Below are positions 56,810 to 64,000 of a DNA stretch of 64,000 nucleotides, piece by piece (the stretch's first letter is position 1; the number at the start of each line of letters is the position of its first letter). The DNA lies in the NCBI RefSeq assembly GCF_000766945.1, contig NZ_ALBT01000032.1:124001-188000 (forward strand), written 5' to 3'. Origin of the DNA: Cellvibrio mixtus subsp. mixtus J3-8 (GTDB lineage Bacteria; Pseudomonadota; Gammaproteobacteria; Pseudomonadales; Cellvibrionaceae). Below the pieces are notes generated by a model that saw nothing but the letters and a program-made list of their open reading frames with translations, made no database searches and was not told where the DNA came from. The position numbers and the translations under genes are program-made.

Positions 56810-58054
56810 TTATTTATGTTGTGGATTGCGATCGGGTGTATGTTGTGGATTGAGATCGGGAAGCAGGGCGGTAAAAATCCCCAGCAACGGTAAATAAGCG
56901 CAGCAGTGGAAGACGAAAATAATGTCCGTAGCATCTGCTAATCCGCCCAATGCTGCAGCGGATATACCACTCAAACCAAAGCTCAAGCCAAAAAACAATC
57001 CGGCGATCAAGCCGACTTTTCCCGGCACCAATTCTTGCGCAAACACAACAATTGCCGAGAACGCGGATGACAAAATCAGGCCGATTATTACGCTGAATAC
57101 TCCTGTCCAGAACAAATTGCAGTAGGGCAGTAACAGCGTGAAGGGCGCGGCGCCGAGGATCGATACCCAAATCACCAGTTTGCGGCCAATCTTGTCGCCT
57201 AACGGGCCGCCGGCAAATGTCCCTATCGCTACCGCCGCCAAAAATATGAACAGAAATAATTGCGCGGATTCTACTGGCTGGTGGAAGCGCTCGATCAGAT
57301 AAAAGGTGTAATAGTTGCTGAGGCATGTCATGTACACGAACTTGGAAAATATCAACAAACCTAAAATGGCCAGCGCAGTAATTACTTTGTTGCGCGGCAA
57401 GTGATTTACCGTTGCCACGCGTTTTGCCCCCAGTGCCGCGTGGGTGCGCACAACCCAGCGGCTCACGCTGAACAATACGATAATCCCCAGCACCGCAAAC
57501 ACCGTAAACCAACCGACACTGCTTTGGCCGCGCGGGATAATAATCGCCGCTGCCAGCAATGGTCCGAGGGCAGAACCGCTATTTCCTCCTACCTGGAAAA
57601 ACGACTGCGCAAACCCGAAGCGACCACCCGATGCCATGCGCGCAACACGCGATGCTTCCGGGTGAAACGTCGATGAACCCAGGCCGACAAACGCCGAGGC
57701 AATCAATAAACCGGCGTAACTGTTCACTACCGCGAGCATGATCAACCCGATCAGTGTGAACACCATACCGATAGGCAATAAATATGGCTTGGGGTGTTTA
57801 TCGGTATAGAGGCCAATCGCCGGCTGGAGGATAGATGCAGTCAGCTGGAACACCAGCGTGATCATTCCTATCTGGGTAAAACTCAGGTCATAGCTGGTTT
57901 TCAGCATTGGGTAGATGGCTGGCAATATCGCCTGGATCAAATCGTTCAGGAGATGGACAAAGGCAACAGCACCCACGACCGGCAACACCAGTTTGGTCGC
58001 GTCAAATTCAGCAGGCGCAAGGGGTTGGTTTGGAATGGATTCCATTTTGCTCAT
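56810..58054 (-). CDS. fsr: MFS transporter, fosmidomycin-resistance (Fsr) type
   Basis: The 414-residue product has 12 predicted membrane helices and aligns well from memory with E. coli Fsr: HLLNDLIQAILPAIYPMLK, FTQIGMITLVFQLTASILQP, GLGSSTFHPEASRVARMASG and FFQVGGNSGSALGPLLAA. Fsr is a proton-driven exporter that confers fosmidomycin resistance when overproduced; its natural substrate is unknown. It is divergent from an AraC gene at 58169, a common regulator-exporter pair. The last residues show a small duplication (NPQHTPDRNPQHK) from a 24-bp tandem repeat. Confidence 0.88.
   Translation of the reverse strand: MSKMESIPNQPLAPAEFDATKLVLPVVGAVAFVHLLNDLIQAILPAIYPMLKTSYDLSFTQIGMITLVFQLTASILQPAIGLYTDKHPKPYLLPIGMVFTLIGLIMLAVVNSYAGLLIASAFVGLGSSTFHPEASRVARMASGGRFGFAQSFFQVGGNSGSALGPLLAAAIIIPRGQSSVGWFTVFAVLGIIVLFSVSRWVVRTHAALGAKRVATVNHLPRNKVITALAILGLLIFSKFVYMTCLSNYYTFYLIERFHQPVESAQLFLFIFLAAVAIGTFAGGPLGDKIGRKLVIWVSILGAAPFTLLLPYCNLFWTGVFSVIIGLILSSAFSAIVVFAQELVPGKVGLIAGLFFGLSFGLSGISAAALGGLADATDIIFVFHCCAYLPLLGIFTALLPDLNPQHTPDRNPQHK
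56816..56860. repeat. 24-bp tandem duplication at the 3' end of the exporter gene
   Basis: Two 21-base copies beginning ATGTTGTGGATTG (56816-56836 and 56840-56860) differ by one base and have a 24-base period. They encode the repeated NPQH segments at the C-terminus and keep the frame. Confidence 0.85.
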
Positions 58055-58168
58055 GGTGGCAGGTATCTCCGGGGAATTGGTTCCATGGCAGTATAAAGAT
58101 CAAAAATAAACAGAAATGACATAAACTGTCGAATATGTGACAACTTAAAGGTTTAATGGAAACGCAAG

Positions 58169-58957
58169 ATGAGCATTGTTTATCAACGTAGCCCGGAAGA
58201 ATTACAACTCGTACCGCGCCCCATCGTGGCCTGGAGTGGACATTACGCCAATGGCGATGAAATTCCGTCGCACACTCATCCACGCGCGCAATTGCTCTAT
58301 GCCGTTGAAGGGGTCATGCGGGTGATCACGCCGGATAGCGTCTGGACAATTCCCTCGCACCGCGCGCTCTGGGTGCCGCCCAATGTGGAGCACCACTCAT
58401 TCATGATGAGCGATCTGGAAATGCGTACGTTGTTTGTCAGTGCCGACATTCCGTTATCACCCGGTAGAGAGTGCCGTGCTATTTCGGTATCGGGATTATT
58501 GCGCGAATTGATTTTAGGTTTGCTGGAGGAGCCAGCGGAATACCCGATCCCCGGGCGGGGTGAGCACCTGGTTGCGTTAATTTTGAGTGAGATTGACCGC
58601 GCGGCAACGCAAGCAGTGCAAATTCCCTGGCCGCAGGATCGGCGCTTGCAAACCGTTTGTCATTTGCTCATGAGCACGCCGGGTGTAACACGCACGATTG
58701 AAGAATTGGCGGAGCTGGCCGGTGCCAGCGCGCGCACTTTAATCCGGTTATTTCCCAAAGAAACCGGAATGAAATATCGCCAATGGGTACAACAGGTTCA
58801 GCTTGCAGATGCACTTTGTCGGCTCGGGCGCGGTGAGAACATTGCCCGTATTTCTGATGCGCTGGGTTATGCGAATCCCAGCGCTTTTTCGGCGATGTTT
58901 AAACGCACCTTCGGCGTAGCGCCCAATCAATATTTGCAAAAAGGAAATGAGCGATAA
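58169..58957 (+). CDS. AraC-family regulator with N-terminal cupin domain
   Basis: The 262-residue product has an N-terminal cupin-like sensing domain (PSHTHPRAQLLYAVEGVMRV and WVPPNVEHHSF) and a C-terminal AraC DNA-binding domain (TIEELAELAGASARTLIRLF and ISDALGYANPSAFSAMFKRTFG). This layout matches the NimR (YeaM) subgroup, which controls a neighbouring exporter gene. The divergent Fsr-type exporter is the likely target; the 114-base spacer contains three GACA/TGTC half-sites (58118-58121, 58127-58130, 58139-58142) that could be its operator (weak evidence). Confidence 0.93.
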   Translation: MSIVYQRSPEELQLVPRPIVAWSGHYANGDEIPSHTHPRAQLLYAVEGVMRVITPDSVWTIPSHRALWVPPNVEHHSFMMSDLEMRTLFVSADIPLSPGRECRAISVSGLLRELILGLLEEPAEYPIPGRGEHLVALILSEIDRAATQAVQIPWPQDRRLQTVCHLLMSTPGVTRTIEELAELAGASARTLIRLFPKETGMKYRQWVQQVQLADALCRLGRGENIARISDALGYANPSAFSAMFKRTFGVAPNQYLQKGNER

Positions 58958-58972
58958 GGCATTCAGCATGTA

Positions 58973-59242
58973 TTAGTTGAGCTTTTTATCGCCCTGGAAA
59001 TAGCGTGGATTTTCTTTCAGTGGTTTTAATAAACCTTCCAGGCCATTCAAACGGATTTCGTACATCAAACCCAATAAATTACCGAGTTTTCCTTTGGGAA
59101 AACCTTCGCGTGCCATCCACACCAGATAATGTTCGGGAATGTCGGCGATAACATGGCCGGCGTACTTGCCGTAGGGCATGGGTGTGGTAACCAGATCTTT
59201 TAACAACTGCGGATCAAATGGAAATTCGTCCACATTAACCAC
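58973..59242 (-). CDS. DUF3820 family protein
   Basis: The 89-residue product carries TPMPYGKYAGHVIADIPEHYLVWMA, the defining segment of DUF3820, a family also named after a quorum-sensing-regulated factor of Pseudomonas. Function is unknown; the short fold resembles exonuclease-associated modules. The start is a GTG overlapping the yciH stop by 8 bases; another in-frame GTG lies three codons later. Translational coupling with yciH is likely. Confidence 0.88.
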   Translation of the reverse strand: MVNVDEFPFDPQLLKDLVTTPMPYGKYAGHVIADIPEHYLVWMAREGFPKGKLGNLLGLMYEIRLNGLEGLLKPLKENPRYFQGDKKLN

Positions 59243-59564
59243 CGGCGATTTTTACAGTGAAGCCGCGTTTTTCCAATTCCGCTTTTAACTTATCGCGCTG
59301 GTCGCCCTGGATTTCAATCACGCCATCTTTTACTGAACCACCAACACCACAGAGTACTTTCAGGGCTTTAGCGAGATCTTTTAATTTGGCTTCGTCCAGC
59401 GGCACACCGGTAACGGTAGTCACGCCTTTGCCATTGCGCCCCGCCGTTTCACGGCGAATACGCACAATACCGTCGCCTTGCGGAATTGCGGCCGCCGGTT
59501 TTTCTTCTTTAACGCGGCCTGTTTCAGTGGAATAAACGAGGCGGGAGTTTTTGTCTTTGCTCAT
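59235..59564 (-). CDS. yciH: SUI1-domain translation factor YciH
   Basis: The product (109 residues from the ATG at 59564) has a short basic N-terminus and an SUI1/eIF1-like domain: KGVTTVTGVPLDEAKLKDLA, KVLCGVGGSVKDGVIEIQGDQR and the closing LEKRGFTVKIAGG. YciH binds the 30S subunit near the P site and has been linked to initiation fidelity and stress-dependent inhibition of translation. A longer in-frame extension upstream lacks family similarity. The DUF3820 gene overlaps its end. Confidence 0.95.
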   Translation of the reverse strand: MSKDKNSRLVYSTETGRVKEEKPAAAIPQGDGIVRIRRETAGRNGKGVTTVTGVPLDEAKLKDLAKALKVLCGVGGSVKDGVIEIQGDQRDKLKAELEKRGFTVKIAGG

Positions 59565-59646
59565 GATGTGATCTCTTGCGAATGCATGGCCAATTCTACC
59601 TGCCGAGGCTGTTAGAATGCCACGCACTACATTGCAGGAATCGGTT

Positions 59647-60834
59647 ATGACAATTGAAGTAAAAGGGCAATGGTCCCCGGAATGGCAACCGCTGGTGGAT
59701 GCCTTTGCAGCCAATTTTGCCATGGGCGAAGCCGGGGCTGGGGTGTCGTTGCATTATCGCGGTGCGCTGGTGGTGAATATCTGGGCTGGCCAGCGCAGTA
59801 ATAAACTGGCGGGTATTGAGGCGCGTGAGTGGGACGAGCAGACCCTGGTTAATATTTTTTCGGCGGGTAAAGGGCTGGTTGCCATTTGTGTTTTGCAATT
59901 GATTGCCGAGGGAACCCTGGCGCTGGATGAACCTGTGGCGGGGCTTTGGCCCGAATTTGCGCAAGCCGATAAAGGTGCGGTTACATTGCGCCAATTGTTG
60001 TGCCATCGCGCGGGTTTATCGGCGTTTCATCAGCACCTCGCCAATGAGCAAATATTTGATTGGCAAGCGATGGCAACTGCGGTTGCTGCTGAATCACCCT
60101 GGTGGATTCCTGGTACTGCACAGGGTTATTCGCCGTTTATGTTCGGTTGGGCGCTTGGCGAAATTATCAAGCGTGCAAGCGGCTACGCGAGTGTGAACGA
60201 TTATTTCCAGGCGAAAGTGGCCGGGCCTTTGGGAGTGAGTTGCTATTTCGGTGTACCGGATGCGTTGCTCGATAACATTGCCGATACCGGTCCGTTAAAA
60301 CGCCCTGCAGGTTTACCAAATTTCTCTACCGGTGCTGATAGCATCGCATTGGGCAAAATTATGAAGGCTGACCCGCGCGGTGTAACCAATCGCGCATTTT
60401 CCAATCCCATCAGTCTGATGACTGCAACCAATTCGCGCGAATGGCGGCAAGCGCAAATTCCGGCAGCCAATGCTCATGCCGATGCGCGCGCACTCGCCAC
60501 TATTTTCGGCAATCTCGCCAGCGCCAGCGGATTATTGAATGAATCCATTTTGCCGCTCTGCTGGCAAGAGCAAACGTTCGAACAAGATCAAACCCTTGGT
60601 TTGCCATTGCGTTTCAGTAATGGATTTATGCTATCCCAACACCAGCGTGCGGATTGTCGCTACGGTCGCGGCGAGCGTGCGTTTGGGCATCCCGGTGCAG
60701 GCGGTTGCGTGGCATTTGCCGATCCGGATTTTGAGGTGGGTTTTGGTTACGTTACCCATCGTATGGGGCAGGGTTTATTAATTGATGAGCGCGCTGTGCG
60801 TTTGATTGATGCAATTTACGCAATTCTGGAGTAA
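59647..60834 (+). CDS. Serine hydrolase/esterase of the beta-lactamase family
   Basis: The product (395 residues from the ATG at 59647, preceded by CAGGA) is a class C beta-lactamase-like serine hydrolase of the EstB type without a signal peptide. NIFSAGKGLVAICVLQ contains the SxxK motif; RQLLCHRAGLSAFHQ and YSPFMFGWALGEIIKRASG match the region with the second catalytic Tyr. GHPGAGGCVAFADPD near the end is the third motif region. It is likely a cytoplasmic carboxylesterase; substrate unknown. slyX starts 4 bases after it. Confidence 0.9.
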   Translation: MTIEVKGQWSPEWQPLVDAFAANFAMGEAGAGVSLHYRGALVVNIWAGQRSNKLAGIEAREWDEQTLVNIFSAGKGLVAICVLQLIAEGTLALDEPVAGLWPEFAQADKGAVTLRQLLCHRAGLSAFHQHLANEQIFDWQAMATAVAAESPWWIPGTAQGYSPFMFGWALGEIIKRASGYASVNDYFQAKVAGPLGVSCYFGVPDALLDNIADTGPLKRPAGLPNFSTGADSIALGKIMKADPRGVTNRAFSNPISLMTATNSREWRQAQIPAANAHADARALATIFGNLASASGLLNESILPLCWQEQTFEQDQTLGLPLRFSNGFMLSQHQRADCRYGRGERAFGHPGAGGCVAFADPDFEVGFGYVTHRMGQGLLIDERAVRLIDAIYAILE

Positions 60835-60838
60835 CACC

Positions 60839-61057
60839 ATGACTGACTTTCAAGAACAATTAATCGATTTACAAACACGGGTTGCTTATCAGGAAGATAC
60901 TCTTGAGCAATTGAATCAGGTAATTACCCAACAGGATGCGGATATCACCCAACTTAAACAGCAAATTCGCATTCTTGCCCAGCGCCTTGAGGACTCACTG
61001 CGTACACAGGGGCAGGGCGGTGAACAAATTCAGGATGAGAGGCCGCCGCATTACTGA
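60839..61057 (+). CDS. slyX: SlyX family protein
   Basis: The 72-residue product is a small coiled coil: QLIDLQTRVAYQEDTLEQLN and a heptad pattern up to about residue 55, then a polar tail ending RPPHY, as in SlyX. Function is unknown. The ATG at 60839 is 4 bases after the esterase stop. Confidence 0.93.
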   Translation: MTDFQEQLIDLQTRVAYQEDTLEQLNQVITQQDADITQLKQQIRILAQRLEDSLRTQGQGGEQIQDERPPHY

Positions 61058-61139
61058 CAATTTTTATGGACGAAATAGTGACTTGAATGTTTCGCCAAAA
61101 AAATGACAAACACTAAAAGTGCAACGGCGCACTGGTTCT

Positions 61140-61157
61140 CATTAATGACAATTAATG
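61140..61157. promoter_or_regulatory. Inverted repeat upstream of the GGDEF-EAL gene
   Basis: CATTAAT and ATTAATG flank the spacer GACA in the 221-base gap before the PAS-GGDEF-EAL gene. A second hairpin, AGTGC/GCACT, lies at 61118-61133. Either could be a regulator site; neither has a T tract. Confidence 0.3.
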
Positions 61158-61278
61158 TGAACTAATACCTGTTATCGGCTTGCTCTAAAAATTCTTGGCT
61201 ACACTTTGGTCTGAAAATCTTTTTCTTAATCATCAATTTGTTGTCGTAGCACGTTTGAAACAGGGCAAGCTTATTTCT

Positions 61279-63846
61279 ATGCAGCACTCCAATTCATCGG
61301 GTGATCCAGCCTCAGAGTTACCGGGTGATCTTGTTCTGGACAACGTACTGGACTCGTCCAACGTCGCGCCCTGGAGTATGGAAGCAATTAGCGGTGAATT
61401 ATTTATTACTTCCGGGTTGCTGGCTGCTGCAATACCCAATCCCCCTGCGTTGAATCGCCTGACTGATTTATTGCAGCTCCTGCCTGTCGCCGACAAATAT
61501 TTATTTATGCAATTGTTCAACACTGACCCCTTTGATCAGGACTACGAACGTTTGCGCTCCTGCGATTTGCGTCTAGTGGGATTGCCAGGTGAACCGCATC
61601 TGCGCTTTGTCGCACGCTTGCAGCCAACACATGATGATGGCGCGCGTTATTTTCACGGTGTGGTGATCAGCGCGCGCCACTTGCTGGCACAGCCAGGTGA
61701 TCAATATGCATTGCAATTTTTATCCGGATTATTTGCGGAAAGCCCGATTCCCAGTTTGATCACCGATAGGCAAGGTGTGATATTGAATATGAACCAGGCG
61801 CTGGAGCGAATGTTCCATTTGAACCACCGCCAGGCCGAAATGGCGGCGGGTTATTATTCGATCTTGCGTGATAAGCGCGTCAGTCGCGACCCTGAATTAC
61901 TTGAGGCTATCCAGCAAGTCTATGAACAAGGAAAAATTCAAACGATAGAAACCAATTATTTATTGGGTAATATTCATCGCAGTCGTTTTGTGAATAATAA
62001 AAATTTATTTTTCCGCGCAAGTTTTTTGCCCATTCGCGGTTATAAGGGTGATATCGAGCGGGTATTAATCCAGCTGCAGGATTTGTCGCGCGAGAAAAGC
62101 GCGCGCGATGCGTTGCAGGAAAGTGAAGCGAGTTACAAAGCATTTATCATGCACAGCTCCGAAGCGATCTGGTGTTATGAAATGCAACCGGCGATCGCAA
62201 TTACTAAAGACATAGAAACCCAGTCCCGCCAAATTGCCAATAATGCACGTTTGGTGGAAGCGAATAAAGTCTTGCTCGGAATGCTCGGTGTGGAATCGCT
62301 GGATGAGATTCTCGGCATGGGTTTGATCGACAGTGGTTCACGTAATTACGTATTTGATATTGATTTTTTTGTTAAAAATAATTACCAGATGATCGATCAC
62401 GATATAGTGCGTGAAGATAGCCGCGGTAAACAATATTTTTTTCAAATTTGTTGTACCGGTATTGTTGAAGATGGTTATTTGAGGAGGGTATGGGGCACAA
62501 CTAAAGATATTACCGCACGCAAACGCTACGAAGATAAGTTACGCTACCAATCCCAACATGACTCACTCACATCGCTACCCAATCGCAACAAGCTTTATGT
62601 AGATATGGAGGCGTGCTTTGAAAAGCGCAGTGCTGAACAAATCAGTGCATTGTTGTTAATCGATCTGGATCGTTTTAAAGAAATTAACGATACACTGGGG
62701 CACAACGTTGGCGATCATTTATTAAAATTAATTGGTCCGCGGTTGGCTAATGAAATGTCGGAAGTTCCAGGCACTGTAGCACGCCTGGGGGGCGATGAGT
62801 TTGCGGTGTTTTTGCCGCGCATCCGGAGTACTCACCAGGCAGTTGTTTTTGGACACCGGTTATTGGATGCGTTGTCTCAGGAGTTTGATCTGGATGGATT
62901 TACAACGCAAGTAAGTGCGAGTATCGGCATTGCAATTAGCCCGCAACAAGCCCAGGATCATCATGAATTGATGCGCTATGCCGACATCGCTATGTACTAT
63001 GCAAAAAGCCAGATGCTTGGTTTGTCTATTTATAGTGCTGAGTATGATCCCCATTCAACCAAGCGTTTGGCGATCGTTAGTGAGTTGGGGCGTGCAATTC
63101 GCGAAAACCAATTGTGTTTGTATTATCAACCGAAAGTGCTGCTGAATGAAAAACGATGTTACGGTTTTGAAGCGCTCATTCGCTGGATACATCCTGAATT
63201 AGGTTTTGTCCCCCCTAATGATTTTATTCCAATCGCCGAATTAACCAGTGTCATTCATCAATTAACCGCGTGGGTTTTGGAGCGTGCGATTGAACAATGC
63301 CGGCGCTGGCAAGATCAGGGTATGGCGCTGAGTGTTGCGGTGAATTTATCTGCGCGCAATTTAATGGACGACAATATTCCCAAGTTGGTGGATCGTTTAT
63401 TAAAAAAATATCAGTTGCAACCAACGCGATTGGAATTGGAAATTACCGAAAGCTCCATCATGACTGACCCCACGCGCGCATTGCGCAATCTGGATGCCTT
63501 GCATGCATTGGGGGTGCATTTGGCCATTGATGATTTTGGTACCGGTTATTCATCACTGGCTTATCTTAAACGTTTGCCAGTGCAAACATTAAAAATCGAT
63601 AATTCATTCGTGCGTAATATGATGGATGATTTGCAAGATGAGTTGATTGTCAATTCAACAATCCATCTTGCGCACAACATGGGGTTAACCGTTGTGGCTG
63701 AGGGCGTAGAAAATGAAGCATTGTTAACGCGCCTCACCGAAATGGGATGTGATGAAGCGCAAGGGTATTTTATCGGGCGACCAATGGCGGTCGTAAATAC
63801 GGATGAGTGGATTGTTGAATCTGGCTGGATTAAACAGCCGCAGTAA
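61279..63846 (+). CDS. PAS-PAS-GGDEF-EAL cyclic di-GMP signalling protein
   Basis: From the ATG at 61279 the product has 855 residues; an in-frame TTG at 61195 would add 28. There is no membrane helix, so it is cytoplasmic. Two PAS-type regions (about 147-272 and 280-420) precede a GGDEF domain with an intact GGDEF motif (504-508) and an EAL domain with EAL at 631-633 and DDFGTGYSSLAYLKRLP. Both catalytic signatures are kept, so it may make and degrade cyclic di-GMP. No RxxD inhibitory site precedes the GGDEF motif. The PAS regions probably bind a ligand, which cannot be named. Confidence 0.93.
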   Translation: MQHSNSSGDPASELPGDLVLDNVLDSSNVAPWSMEAISGELFITSGLLAAAIPNPPALNRLTDLLQLLPVADKYLFMQLFNTDPFDQDYERLRSCDLRLVGLPGEPHLRFVARLQPTHDDGARYFHGVVISARHLLAQPGDQYALQFLSGLFAESPIPSLITDRQGVILNMNQALERMFHLNHRQAEMAAGYYSILRDKRVSRDPELLEAIQQVYEQGKIQTIETNYLLGNIHRSRFVNNKNLFFRASFLPIRGYKGDIERVLIQLQDLSREKSARDALQESEASYKAFIMHSSEAIWCYEMQPAIAITKDIETQSRQIANNARLVEANKVLLGMLGVESLDEILGMGLIDSGSRNYVFDIDFFVKNNYQMIDHDIVREDSRGKQYFFQICCTGIVEDGYLRRVWGTTKDITARKRYEDKLRYQSQHDSLTSLPNRNKLYVDMEACFEKRSAEQISALLLIDLDRFKEINDTLGHNVGDHLLKLIGPRLANEMSEVPGTVARLGGDEFAVFLPRIRSTHQAVVFGHRLLDALSQEFDLDGFTTQVSASIGIAISPQQAQDHHELMRYADIAMYYAKSQMLGLSIYSAEYDPHSTKRLAIVSELGRAIRENQLCLYYQPKVLLNEKRCYGFEALIRWIHPELGFVPPNDFIPIAELTSVIHQLTAWVLERAIEQCRRWQDQGMALSVAVNLSARNLMDDNIPKLVDRLLKKYQLQPTRLELEITESSIMTDPTRALRNLDALHALGVHLAIDDFGTGYSSLAYLKRLPVQTLKIDNSFVRNMMDDLQDELIVNSTIHLAHNMGLTVVAEGVENEALLTRLTEMGCDEAQGYFIGRPMAVVNTDEWIVESGWIKQPQ

Positions 63847-63878
63847 TTTGCGCTACGGCTATCGAAAGTATTGGATCC

Positions 63879-64000
63879 TTAAAAACCATTATTCTGTAAT
63901 TGCGCTTCTACGTATTTGAGGCGCTCTTCAATAAGTGCGGTGCGATAAGCGTTATCTTTGGTTAATTTCAACGCGTTGCGCAACTGGATCTGGGCGCGGT
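63879..64000 (-). CDS. C-terminal end of an unidentified protein (start outside window)
   Basis: A minus-strand frame is open from the window edge to a TAA at 63879-63881 and encodes about 40 residues: a helical, charged segment RAQIQLRNALKLTKDNAYRT, then ALIEERLKYVEAQLQNNGF. The spacing of Ala, Leu and Tyr would fit a TPR-like helix pair, but this is too short to assign a family. It converges on the GGDEF-EAL gene. Confidence 0.6.
   Translation of the reverse strand, partial: RAQIQLRNALKLTKDNAYRTALIEERLKYVEAQLQNNGF

Noticed and set aside
56814-57512. 232-codon minus-strand frame inside the exporter gene
   Set aside because: It is another frame of the Fsr-type gene on the same strand and has no membrane-protein pattern or family match.

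Overview
This 64 kb window looks like chromosomal DNA of a gammaproteobacterium of moderate GC content. Gene order (dapB-carA-carB-greA, yhbY, ftsH-folP-glmM-tpiA-secG-tRNA-Leu; map-glnD-dapC-dapD; rpsB-tsf; pyrH-frr-uppS-cdsA-dxr-rseP-bamA-skp-lpxD-fabZ-lpxA-lpxB-rnhB-dnaE-accA) follows the Pseudomonas pattern. The long Pseudomonas-type DapD, a mannonate dehydratase and the protein sequences suggest a Cellvibrio-like member of the Cellvibrionaceae; this placement is inference, as no marker could be searched.

Layout. 1-7.6 kb (+): 3' end of ribA, dapB, a DUF808 membrane protein behind a small palindromic repeat, carAB and greA. 7.6-8.0 kb (-): yhbY. 8.3-14.0 kb (+): ftsH, folP, glmM, tpiA, secG and tRNA-Leu(GAG). 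The rRNA methyltransferase gene rlmE, usually directly before ftsH, is missing, and the usual rimP-nusA cluster does not follow the tRNA. 14.2-22.0 kb (-): map, glnD, dapC, nth, an ArsC-like gene, dapD and a YebC-family gene. 22.2-23.4 kb (-): uxuA sits between map and rpsB with a palindromic GntR/FadR-type operator. 23.8-25.5 kb (+): rpsB and tsf with an attenuator-like hairpin between them.

25.7-29.2 kb is an accessory insert splitting tsf from pyrH. It holds a 703-residue DUF4157 (eCIS-core) protein with an HExxH motif and two copies of a GHLLNH nuclease-like module, and a convergent membrane diguanylate cyclase. This is the most promising undescribed system in the window. 29.4-47.2 kb (+) is the uninterrupted pyrH-to-accA envelope, lipid and replication cluster.

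47.3-64 kb is mainly accessory: a secreted orphan beside a membrane Ser/Thr kinase with PEGA and SUMF-like domains, a YgiQ radical SAM protein, a serine hydrolase with a membrane AraC regulator and rhodanese, a fosmidomycin-resistance-type exporter divergent from a cupin-AraC regulator, DUF3820, YciH, a second serine hydrolase, SlyX, a PAS-GGDEF-EAL protein, and the end of an unidentified minus-strand gene.

The genes link as follows: DapB, DapC and DapD supply diaminopimelate and lysine; GlmM, UppS and Dxr feed peptidoglycan and isoprenoid precursors; CdsA, FabZ, AccA and LpxA/B/D make phospholipid and lipid A; RseP, BamA and Skp handle outer-membrane biogenesis. Many true starts are TTG or GTG (carA, ftsH, tpiA, lpxA, uppS, skp, lpxD, lpxB). 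No CRISPR array, rRNA, IS element, integrase or prophage gene was seen.
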